Assembly (NCBI GenBank): GCA_002352285.1
Contig: DEIC01000078.1
Location: forward strand, 33,000-47,977
Direction: 5' to 3'
Length of the DNA stretch: 14,978 nt
Source of the DNA: Alphaproteobacteria bacterium UBA2784
GTDB taxonomy: Bacteria; Pseudomonadota; Alphaproteobacteria; Micropepsales; Micropepsaceae
The notes under the pieces are model-generated. The model ran no database searches, was not told the DNA's origin, and saw only the letters and a program-made list of their open reading frames with translations. This document shows, in pieces, positions 1 through 5,600 of this stretch; positions within the stretch are counted from its first letter, which is position 1; every line of letters starts with the position of its first letter. A program made the position numbers and the translations under genes.

Positions 1-843
1 AGCCTCGGCGACTGGGCGCCAGGCAATTTTGATGATGAGTACAAGGGCACAGTCACGCTGATGACAGCGCTGGCCAAATCGCTGAACTCGGTCGCCGTCA
101 AGCTGATCGCCGACATCGGCGCCGAGCCCGTGGTTGAAACCGCCCATGCCATGGGCATTACCTCGCCGCTGATGCCGGTGCCCGCCCTTGCGCTGGGCAC
201 GTCAGAGGTCAACCTGCTGGAGCTGACCCGCGCCTATGTGCCCTTTGCCAATGGCGGCAATGGCATTTTGCCCTTTGCCATTGTGCGCGTGATCGCACGC
301 GATGGCACCGTGCTTTACGAGCGTGAGGGCGAGAGCGCCTGGCGTGTGTTGAGCCCCAAGCTTGCGGGCCAGATGGTTGCCATGATGCGCGAGGCGGTGT
401 TGACCGGTACGGCGAAATCAACACAGCTGACGGATCGCCCCAACGCCGGAAAAACAGGCACGTCGGGCGATCACCGCGACGCCTGGTTCATCGGCTTTAC
501 GCGCACCATCACAACGGGCGTCTGGGTTGGCAATGACGACAACACCTCGATGGTCAAGGTCACAGGCGGCACGCTGCCTGCGCGCATCTGGCATGACTTC
601 ATGGAGGCAGCAGGGCCGCTGTCGGAAGGCGGCGCACTGATCGCGCTGGAGAATGCTCCCGATGCGCTTTCCGAACCCAACAACGCGCCCGCAGACGATG
701 ATCCCGGCATTCTGGAGCAGCTGGTCGATGGCATCATTGACGGCATCGGGCCTGACGAAGCCGCCGCCGATGACATGATCGACACACCCGAAGACTCGGG
801 CGCCGAAGAGGCGCGCGGCACCCGTTTCAACCGGCGGCGCTAA
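1..843 (+). CDS. mrcA: Penicillin-binding protein 1A family, C-terminal part (5' end outside window)
   Basis: Bifunctional peptidoglycan glycosyltransferase/transpeptidase; only the C-terminal 280 residues of the transpeptidase domain are here. The frame is open from base 1, so the ATG at 61 is internal. Seen: the class A SxN motif as SLN (bases 79-87), and the KTGTS box (bases 451-465) followed by the usual D-A-W-F-I-G-F-T stretch and a V-W-V-G-N-D segment, both typical of PBP1A. The catalytic SxxK serine and the glycosyltransferase domain lie upstream of the window. The last ~60 residues form an Asp/Glu/Ala-rich tail ending in a basic RFNRRR cluster, probably disordered periplasmic sequence. 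The protein would be anchored in the inner membrane and act in the periplasm. The next gene converges with only 6 bases between the stop codons and no obvious terminator. Family assignment is firm; the mrcA symbol is by family. Confidence 0.93.
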   Translation, partial: SLGDWAPGNFDDEYKGTVTLMTALAKSLNSVAVKLIADIGAEPVVETAHAMGITSPLMPVPALALGTSEVNLLELTRAYVPFANGGNGILPFAIVRVIARDGTVLYEREGESAWRVLSPKLAGQMVAMMREAVLTGTAKSTQLTDRPNAGKTGTSGDHRDAWFIGFTRTITTGVWVGNDDNTSMVKVTGGTLPARIWHDFMEAAGPLSEGGALIALENAPDALSEPNNAPADDDPGILEQLVDGIIDGIGPDEAAADDMIDTPEDSGAEEARGTRFNRRR

Positions 844-849
844 GCCGTC

Positions 850-1203
850 CTACTGGCCGATACAGGCGGCATCCGCCTGGCTGCCCGCATTCGTGGCCTC
901 AAGAAAAAGCGCCTGAAACGCTGCATCATCAAGGCCCATGGAGGTCTGCACATCCTTGATCGTCTGCTCGTTCAGATTGCCCGCGACATGCAGATTGCTG
1001 ATGGCAAGCAGCAGCATCTGCTGCTGTTCGGGCAGCGCCGCCAGAATATCGGCCGAGCAGCCGCAATAGCCGGGCGTCGCCGACGCATCACCCGAATTGG
1101 CGCACACGTCGTAAAGCTCCTGCCGGTGGCTGACGGGCGCATCCTGCGCAAGTGCGGGTGACGCGATGAACAGGCAAGTCAGAACGAGGGGAAGGCGCTT
1201 CAT
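850..1203 (-). CDS. Small secreted cysteine-containing protein of unknown function
   Basis: 117-residue protein that I do not recognise. It has a clear Sec signal peptide: basic MKR, a hydrophobic core over residues 4-18, and an ALA-Q signal peptidase I site, so the mature protein starts near Q20. C10 lies inside the hydrophobic core and does not make a convincing lipobox. Mature cysteines are C34, C47, C49 and C114, with C47/C49 as a CGC motif; four cysteines could give two disulfides in the periplasm. The middle is predicted helical (a PEQQQMLLLAISNL-type stretch). The start is supported by a GGAGA Shine-Dalgarno about 6 bases upstream of the ATG. It converges on the PBP1A gene. The 280-base upstream region carries a hairpin cluster. 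The coding call is good because of the signal peptide and RBS; function is unknown. Confidence 0.75.
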   Translation of the reverse strand: MKRLPLVLTCLFIASPALAQDAPVSHRQELYDVCANSGDASATPGYCGCSADILAALPEQQQMLLLAISNLHVAGNLNEQTIKDVQTSMGLDDAAFQALFLEATNAGSQADAACIGQ

Positions 1204-1483
1204 TTCAGTCTCCAGACTTTGGTCAGGCGTTTTCGCTGCCCATCATGGCAGATTGCGGGCGCGGGTGCATCTGGGGTTTGGGGCACTCGGTTTCGCACAA
1301 CTCATTCCCACCTCCTCCGCAGCTTGCTGCGGGGAAGGTCGGATCGCGCTTGCGATCCGGGTGGGGGCCTTACTTTTCTGCCGCTTTCCCCCACCCGCGA
1401 TGCAAGCGCATCGCTGGCCTCCCCCGCGCTAAGCCACGCGGGCGGAGGCAAAAGTGGATTTGGCAGGAATTTGGGAAACCCCC
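1204..1483. other. Intergenic region between the small secreted-protein gene and the DUF45 gene
   Basis: A 280-base non-coding stretch. The left part (about 1204-1300) must hold the promoter of the minus-strand secreted-protein gene; I see its Shine-Dalgarno but no convincing -35/-10 pair. The centre (1311-1448) is filled by a row of hairpins annotated separately. The right end (1470-1486) reads CCCCCTCACC and overlaps the stop codon of the DUF45 gene. Short reading frames here have no supporting features and are not called. Confidence 0.7.
1311..1448. repeat. Modular hairpin cluster, copy 1 (structured intergenic repeat)
   Basis: Five stems follow one another. Hairpin A is CCGCAG-CTTG-CTGCGG (1317-1332). 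Hairpin B is GGATCGC-GCTT-GCGATCC (1341-1358). Stem C pairs GGGTGGGGG (1359-1367) with CCCCCACCC (1388-1396), 9 perfect pairs around a 20-base loop. Hairpin B' is GCGATGC-AAGC-GCATCGC (1397-1414). Hairpin A' pairs CCCGCG (1423-1428) with CGCGGG (1437-1442), flanked by CCTCC/GGAGG-type bases. The order A-B-C-B'-A' makes the element nearly symmetric: the loop of B' (AAGC) is the reverse complement of the loop of B (GCTT). The same order recurs at 4245-4430 and, without B', at 12746-12857. It could act in RNA as a terminator or 3'-end stabiliser, or be a non-autonomous mobile repeat; the sequence does not decide. Confidence 0.75.
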
Positions 1484-2233
1484 TCACCGTGCCGCGCCAT
1501 AGCGATGCAGCAAGTGCCCCTTCTCTTTCAGCCACGCCTCGGCACAGCGCACGCGCGGCGTCAGAGACTTGACCAGCGTATGAAAGCGCGGGCTGTGGTT
1601 CATTTCGGCAAGATGCGCAACCTCGTGCGCGGCCACATAGTCGAGCACATATTCGGGCGCCATGATGAGCCGCCACGAAAACGACAGCGGCCCATTGGCC
1701 GAGCAGCTGCCCCAGCGCGCCTTGGGATCGCGCACCACAAGCTGCGGCACATGAAGTGAAAGCGCCGCACAATGCACGCCCACGCGCACCTTGAGATCAC
1801 GCCGCGCCAGTTCCGTCAGAAAGTCACGCACCCGCCGGTCGGCATGTTCCACGCGCCCGCTGACAAGAAGCAGTGACGCTGCCTCATCAAACGTCACGGG
1901 CGCTGATCCCTTTGGCGCAGCCGCAATGACAGTCTGCGAACCACGCAGCGGAAACGAGTTGCCCGGCAGGAAGGGGATGCGCGCGCCGATCCGCTCAAGC
2001 CGCCTGGCGATCCATGCGCGCTCGCGTTCGGCAAAGGCCAGCGCGTCGCCGAAAGCGCGCCGCGAAGGTGCCGTGACGGTAATCGCGCTGCCATGCGCAT
2101 CGACGCGCAGCGTGATGCGCCGTGCGCGCGCATGCACCTTGAAGCGCAGGGGAATGTCGCGCCCCTCAATGTTGAGGACCGGACCTTCTGCCCCTCGACC
2201 TTGGCCCGCGCGCGGACTAGATTTCACCGCCAT
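1484..2233 (-). CDS. YgjP/DUF45-family zinc metallopeptidase-like protein
   Basis: 249 residues, the usual length of the family. The zinc site HEVAH is at residues 203-207 (ligands H203, H207; catalytic E204), with H213 in N-H-S-P-R-F as the likely third ligand. The DUF45 hallmark KARWGSCS is at 171-178, followed by the F-S-W-R-L-I and Y-V-x-x-H-E segments. The N-terminal part (about 20-60) is the family's beta-rich R-R-x-x-L-R-V region. No signal peptide, so cytoplasmic; family members are SprT-like proteases whose substrates are mostly unknown. The ATG (2231-2233) is preceded by AAAGG (bases 2240-2244 on the plus strand) at 6-base spacing, and no other start codon lies before the domain. 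This RBS lies inside the divergent VOC gene, and the start codon overlaps that gene's ATG by two bases. The stop codon lies within a CCCCCTCACC motif at the edge of the hairpin region. Confidence 0.9.
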   Translation of the reverse strand: MAVKSSPRAGQGRGAEGPVLNIEGRDIPLRFKVHARARRITLRVDAHGSAITVTAPSRRAFGDALAFAERERAWIARRLERIGARIPFLPGNSFPLRGSQTVIAAAPKGSAPVTFDEAASLLLVSGRVEHADRRVRDFLTELARRDLKVRVGVHCAALSLHVPQLVVRDPKARWGSCSANGPLSFSWRLIMAPEYVLDYVAAHEVAHLAEMNHSPRFHTLVKSLTPRVRCAEAWLKEKGHLLHRYGAAR

Positions 2234-2651
2234 GCCCGACCTTTGCCGATTTCATCTCGCCTTTCCAGTGGCCGATCTTGCCGCCGCGCGCGCCTTTTAT
2301 GGCGGGCTTTTGGGCTGCCGCGAGGGGCGTTCGTCGCCCGAATGGGTAGACTTTGACTTTTACGGCCATCAGATCGTTGCCCATCTTTCAGATGAGGCGC
2401 GTGCGGCCGCCACCAACAAGGTCGATGGCGATGATGTGCCGGTGCGCCATTTCGGCGTCATTCTGACCATCCCGCAGTTTCACGCACTGGCCGCGCGACT
2501 CAAGGCGGCCAATTCCCGCTTCATTGTCGAACCGCATGTGCGCTTTCAGGGCGAGCCGGGCGAGCAATGGACACTCTTCATCACCGACCCTTCCGGCAAT
2601 GCGCTTGAGTTCAAGGCCTTTGCTGACGACGCTCACGTTTTCCGCACCTGA
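2232..2651 (+). CDS. VOC/glyoxalase-bleomycin resistance superfamily protein
   Basis: 139-residue single-subunit vicinal-oxygen-chelate protein. It has two beta-alpha-beta-beta-beta modules: module 1 opens with F-H-L-A-F-P-V-x-D-L (residues 7-16), module 2 with V-R-H-F-G-V-I-L (71-78). Possible metal ligands are H8, H46 or H51, H73 and E126 (in the N-A-L-E-F-K strand). The D-P-S-G-N-A-L-E signature at 119-126 is classic for the superfamily. Reaction unknown: members include dioxygenases, lyases, isomerases and resistance proteins. The frame is open upstream to 1791, but that part is antisense to the DUF45 gene; the module begins immediately after the ATG at 2232, so this start is chosen. No clear Shine-Dalgarno is visible, and any promoter must lie inside the divergent gene. 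The iron alcohol dehydrogenase starts 18 bases after the stop, suggesting co-transcription. Confidence 0.88.
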   Translation: MPDLCRFHLAFPVADLAAARAFYGGLLGCREGRSSPEWVDFDFYGHQIVAHLSDEARAAATNKVDGDDVPVRHFGVILTIPQFHALAARLKAANSRFIVEPHVRFQGEPGEQWTLFITDPSGNALEFKAFADDAHVFRT

Positions 2652-2669
2652 CACAAAACGGATGATCCC

Positions 2670-3797
2670 ATGGCAGTTCTGAATTACCTGACGACCACGC
2701 ATTTCGATTTCGGCGCGATCAAATTGCTGGCGCAGGAAGCAGCCCGCTTTGGCGCAAAAAAGCCGCTGATCGCAACCGACAAGGGCGTACGCGCGGCAGG
2801 CCTGCTCGATCAGGTGATTGCTGCCGTGCCGGAGGCCAAGGCCTGGCCCGTCTATGACGGCACGCCCGGCAATCCGACAGAAGAAGCTGTCGAAGAGGCG
2901 CTGGCGCTTTACCGCAGCGAGAATTGCGATGGCGTGATCTGTCTGGGCGGCGGCTCGTCGATGGACCTCGGCAAGGCGGTCGCGCTTCTGGCCGTCAGTG
3001 GTGAGCCGCTCGACCGCTTTGATCCCCTGAAAGGTGGTGGCCGCTTCATCAAGGGGCTGGCGCCCGTCATCTGCGTGCCAACAACGGCGGGCACCGGCAG
3101 CGAAGTTTCGGTCGGCTTTGTCATCATCCTCAAGGATGGCCGCAAGGTGACGTTTGCCAATCCGCAGATCATTCCCAAGGCCGCCATCTGTGATCCCGAA
3201 CTCACATTGGGCCTGCCGCCGCTTCTGACGGCTGCGACCGGCATGGATGCGATCACGCACTGTATCGAGGCGGTTCTGACGCCCGCTATCAACCCGCCGG
3301 CAGAGGGCGTGGGGCTGGACGGTCTGTGGCGCGGCTGGCGTCACATCAAGCGCGCTGTTGCCGATGGCAAAGACCGCGACGCACGCTGGCACATGATGAT
3401 GGCCTCCACCGAAGGCGCGATGGCGTTCGTGAAGGGCCTTGGCGCCGTGCATGCCATGAGCCACGCCGTGGGGCGCATCAAGGAATTGAAGGCCCATCAC
3501 GGCACACTCAACGCCGTGTGCCTGCCCGCCGTGCTGCGCTTTAACGAAGGCGTCTGCGCCGAAAAATACGCGCGTCTGCGTCAGGCCATGGGTTTGCCCG
3601 ATGGCGCCGATCTCGCCAAAGCGGTGGAAGAGATGAACAGGGCCATCGGTCTGCCCAACGGCCTTGGCGCCATGGGCGTGACAAAGGAGATGATCCCCGG
3701 CCTCATTCCCTATGCGATGGGCGATCTTTCCAACCTCTCCAACCCCCGCAAGGCAACGCCGGAGGATTACGCGGCGCTGTATGCGGCTGCACTGTGA
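2670..3797 (+). CDS. Iron-containing alcohol dehydrogenase, 4-hydroxybutyrate dehydrogenase-like
   Basis: 375 residues, normal length for group III Fe-dependent alcohol dehydrogenases, which interconvert alcohols and aldehydes/ketones with NAD(P). The nucleotide-binding loop GGGSSMD is at 93-99 and TTAGTGSE at 138-145. The four metal ligands expected from FucO alignment are all present: D193 and H197 (in M-D-A-I-T-H-C), H261 (V-H-A-M-S-H) and H277 (A-H-H-G). The N-terminus (N-Y-L-T-T-T-H-F-D-F-G-A) and the N-P-P-A-E-G-V-x-L-D-G-L region resemble, from memory, Cupriavidus 4-hydroxybutyrate dehydrogenase more than propanediol or butanol dehydrogenases, so succinic semialdehyde/4-hydroxybutyrate is a reasonable but unproven substrate. 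Cytoplasmic. It sits 18 bases after the VOC gene and 4 bases before sufE, likely in one transcript. Catalytic residues look intact. Confidence 0.92.
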   Translation: MAVLNYLTTTHFDFGAIKLLAQEAARFGAKKPLIATDKGVRAAGLLDQVIAAVPEAKAWPVYDGTPGNPTEEAVEEALALYRSENCDGVICLGGGSSMDLGKAVALLAVSGEPLDRFDPLKGGGRFIKGLAPVICVPTTAGTGSEVSVGFVIILKDGRKVTFANPQIIPKAAICDPELTLGLPPLLTAATGMDAITHCIEAVLTPAINPPAEGVGLDGLWRGWRHIKRAVADGKDRDARWHMMMASTEGAMAFVKGLGAVHAMSHAVGRIKELKAHHGTLNAVCLPAVLRFNEGVCAEKYARLRQAMGLPDGADLAKAVEEMNRAIGLPNGLGAMGVTKEMIPGLIPYAMGDLSNLSNPRKATPEDYAALYAAAL

Positions 3798-3801
3798 GAC
3801 G

Positions 3802-4230
3802 ATGGACAACGAAAAATCCATCGCTGAAAAGCAGGAGGCGTTGGCAGAGGACTTTCTGGTCTTTGATGACTGGATGGACCGCTACCAGCTCCTCCTCGAT
3901 AAGGCGAAGGCGATGGCGCCTTTGCCCGAGGCAGAGCGCCGCGACGACATGAAAGTGCCCGGCTGTCAGTCGCAGGTGTGGGTCGAAGTGAAGCTGGTTG
4001 ACGGGCGCATGCAGATCCGCGCGGCATCGGATGCGCTCATCACTGCGGGGCTGATTGCGCTGCTCGTCGAAGTCTATTCCGGCCACACGCCTGGCGAGAT
4101 CGTGGCTGCGCCGTTCACGCTTGCCGAACGCATCGGGCTGGGCAGCCATCTTTCGCCCAGCCGCGCCAACGGATTTGCCAACATGGTCAAACGCATCCGC
4201 GCAGAGGCGGCGAGGCTGGTGAACAGATAA
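3802..4230 (+). CDS. sufE: SufE family cysteine-desulfurase activator
   Basis: 142-residue cytoplasmic protein that accepts persulfide sulfur from SufS-type cysteine desulfurase and passes it to Fe-S cluster assembly. The active-site cysteine is C54 in V-P-G-C-Q-S-Q-V-W (52-60), the diagnostic SufE loop. Other family segments are F-x-x-W-M-D-R-Y-x-L-L-L-D (21-33), the A-A-S-D-A-L-I-T-A-G-L-I-A-L-L segment, and the C-terminal G-L-x-x-x-L-S-P-S-R-A-N-G-F. The frame is open upstream to 3712 within the dehydrogenase gene, but the SufE fold begins at the ATG at 3802, four bases after the dehydrogenase stop. This tight spacing implies translational coupling although the functions are not obviously related. 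No suf operon genes are in the window; SufE-like proteins are often encoded away from sufBCDS in Alphaproteobacteria. Confidence 0.94.
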   Translation: MDNEKSIAEKQEALAEDFLVFDDWMDRYQLLLDKAKAMAPLPEAERRDDMKVPGCQSQVWVEVKLVDGRMQIRAASDALITAGLIALLVEVYSGHTPGEIVAAPFTLAERIGLGSHLSPSRANGFANMVKRIRAEAARLVNR

Positions 4231-4244
4231 GCACTCACTCTTTC

Positions 4245-4430
4245 GCCTCCCCCGAAATGGGGGAGGCAGATTTGCGCATTTGCGCAAATCGGTGGGGGGC
4301 GCCGTCAACGACGTCAATACAGCGTCCCGCAACCCCACCGGGCTTGGCATTCGCTTCGCTCCGCCAAACCCCTTGCGCTCCGCTCACCCCTTTCAGAAAA
4401 GGGGAGGCGGAAGAAAGGTTCCCCCGCCTC
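4245..4430. repeat. Modular hairpin cluster, copy 2 (structured intergenic repeat)
   Basis: Lies between the convergent sufE and zinc alcohol dehydrogenase genes and fills most of the 217-base gap. Hairpin A pairs GCCTCCCCC (4245-4253) with GGGGGAGGC (4259-4267), 9 perfect pairs. Hairpin B pairs GATTTGCGC (4269-4277) with GCGCAAATC (4282-4290). Stem C pairs GGTGGGG (4291-4297) with CCCCACC (4333-4339). Hairpin B' pairs GGCTTGGC (4341-4348) with GCCAAACC (4363-4370), one mismatch. Hairpin A' pairs CCCCTTT (4387-4393) with the AAAGGGG ending at 4404. A further GAGGCGG/CCGCCTC pair spans 4404-4430. The order of stems matches copy 1 although the arm sequences of B and B' are unrelated. In this convergent setting it could serve as a transcription terminator in both directions, but there is no long T-run. 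Confidence 0.75.
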
Positions 4431-4447
4431 CTCTTGTCGAGGCCCCC

Positions 4448-5476
4448 CTAGAACCCGACCATCACCTTGCATTGTGTCGATGGCTTGCGCAGCGCCTCAA
4501 ACGCATCCGGCAGCTGATCGAGACTGATGCGATCCGTCACCATTGCACCCGCGTCAATGCGGTCTTTGGCGATCATCTCGATCACATAGTCGAAATCGGC
4601 CGGCCGGTAGCCAAACACGAACTGCACGTTCAGTTCCTTCACAATGCCGATCAGCGGAAAAATCGTATCCGGTTGCTGGCACACGCCAGCGACCACCACC
4701 TTGCAGCCGCGCGGCGCTGCCATGAAAATCTCGTTGAGAAGGCCCGGCACGCCGACACACTCGAAGATGATATCGGGCGGCGCACCCGCAATTGCCTCGA
4801 CCTGCGGTGTCAGCGCCTTGGCGGGATCAATGACATCAGTCGCGCCCATTTTGGCGGCCATCACGCGGCGCGTTTCTGCCTTCTCGCTCACGATCACATG
4901 GCGCGCCCCCAGAAACCGCGCCCAAAGCGCGACTGCAAGACCAACCGGACCCGCGCCGATCACAAGCACGGTGTCACCGCGATTCATCCGCGCCATGTCA
5001 ACCGCGTGCAGGCCAACGGCGAGCGGCTCCACCAGTGCGCCCTCCTCGAAACTCACGATATCAGGCAAGAAATGCGCGCCATGCCCGCCAATGGTGACAA
5101 ATTCGGCATAGGCGCCGGGCGACGTGCCAAGGCCGATGCCGCGTCCATTCGTGCAGGCAATCTTCGCGCCGGAAAAGTTCGGGCAGGCCGATTGCTGGCC
5201 GCAGCACATGAAGGGAAATCCGGCCACGCGCTGCCCTTCGCGGAAGCGGCCCGAAAGCCCTGCCCCCACCTCCACAATCTCGCCCGAAAATTCGTGCCCC
5301 ATGATCGAACCCGCAGGCAGCGGCTGGATCGTGTGCGCCTCGGTCATGTGCAGGTCAGAGCCGCAAATGCCGCAATTCCTGACTTTCAGCACCAGTTCGC
5401 CCTTGCCAGCGCGCGGCGCATCAAGCGTCTGGATGGAAAGCTTCTCGCCAGGGCTGGAGAAAATTGCAGCGCGCAT
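4448..5476 (-). CDS. Zinc-dependent medium-chain alcohol dehydrogenase (MDR family)
   Basis: 342 residues; NAD(P)-dependent oxidation of an alcohol or polyol, substrate unknown. Catalytic zinc ligands are C38 (G-I-C-G-S-D), H61-E62 (M-G-H-E-F) and probably E150 (V-E-P-L-A). The Rossmann motif GAGPVG is at 174-179, and the second beta strand ends in I-V-S-E, whose acidic residue favours NAD. The structural-zinc lobe is present but unusual: C91, C92, C98 and C108 rather than the standard C-x2-C-x2-C-x7-C spacing. The reading frame extends 22 codons upstream to 5542, but the domain begins M-R-A-A-I-F and the ATG at 5474-5476 has a GAAGG upstream, so this start is chosen. Divergent from the LLM oxidoreductase across a 124-base shared promoter region, which suggests possible co-regulation. 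Cytoplasmic, no signal peptide. Confidence 0.92.
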   Translation of the reverse strand: MRAAIFSSPGEKLSIQTLDAPRAGKGELVLKVRNCGICGSDLHMTEAHTIQPLPAGSIMGHEFSGEIVEVGAGLSGRFREGQRVAGFPFMCCGQQSACPNFSGAKIACTNGRGIGLGTSPGAYAEFVTIGGHGAHFLPDIVSFEEGALVEPLAVGLHAVDMARMNRGDTVLVIGAGPVGLAVALWARFLGARHVIVSEKAETRRVMAAKMGATDVIDPAKALTPQVEAIAGAPPDIIFECVGVPGLLNEIFMAAPRGCKVVVAGVCQQPDTIFPLIGIVKELNVQFVFGYRPADFDYVIEMIAKDRIDAGAMVTDRISLDQLPDAFEALRKPSTQCKVMVGF

Positions 5477-5600
5477 GAGGTTGACCTTCGGGAAGCAGAG
5501 GCGTGGAGAAAACATCCTGCCGCGCAAACCCGGAGTTGCCAACTGCCCTGGTCTCTTCCAGCATCAGGCCAGCGACACCAATGACAGAGCAGGTACACCC
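5477..5600. promoter_or_regulatory. Divergent promoter region, zinc dehydrogenase / LLM oxidoreductase
   Basis: A 124-base gap between two divergent starts must contain promoters for both genes. Visible are the GAAGG-type Shine-Dalgarno for the minus gene and GAGCAGG before the plus gene. I see no confident sigma-70 boxes or long operator palindrome. Both neighbours are oxidoreductases, so a shared regulator is possible but not shown. Confidence 0.5.

Noticed and set aside
61..63. ATG as the start of a short PBP-like gene
   Set aside because: The frame is open and homologous to PBP1A from base 1, so this methionine is internal to a protein cut by the window edge.
1311..1448. CRISPR array
   Set aside because: The hairpins are not direct repeats separated by spacers of equal length, and no cas genes are nearby.
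1166..1572. Several overlapping plus-strand frames across the hairpin region
   Set aside because: They run through palindromic DNA and lack RBS and domain signals; the translations are Arg/Ser/Pro-rich noise.
1791..2231. N-terminal extension of the VOC protein frame
   Set aside because: Fully antisense to the DUF45 coding region; the VOC fold begins directly after the ATG at 2232.
2388..3821. Long minus-strand open frame (477 codons) opposite the iron alcohol dehydrogenase
   Set aside because: It is the antisense shadow of a gene with intact catalytic motifs. Its translation is His/Arg/Gly-rich and low in typical domain signals.
4280..5584. Long plus-strand open frame (434 codons) opposite the zinc alcohol dehydrogenase
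   Set aside because: Antisense to a dehydrogenase with all motifs present; its translation is His/Arg-rich, and its start lies inside the hairpin cluster.
5124..5600. N-terminal extension of the LLM oxidoreductase frame
   Set aside because: Mostly antisense to the zinc dehydrogenase; family homology starts at 5601, where an RBS is present.
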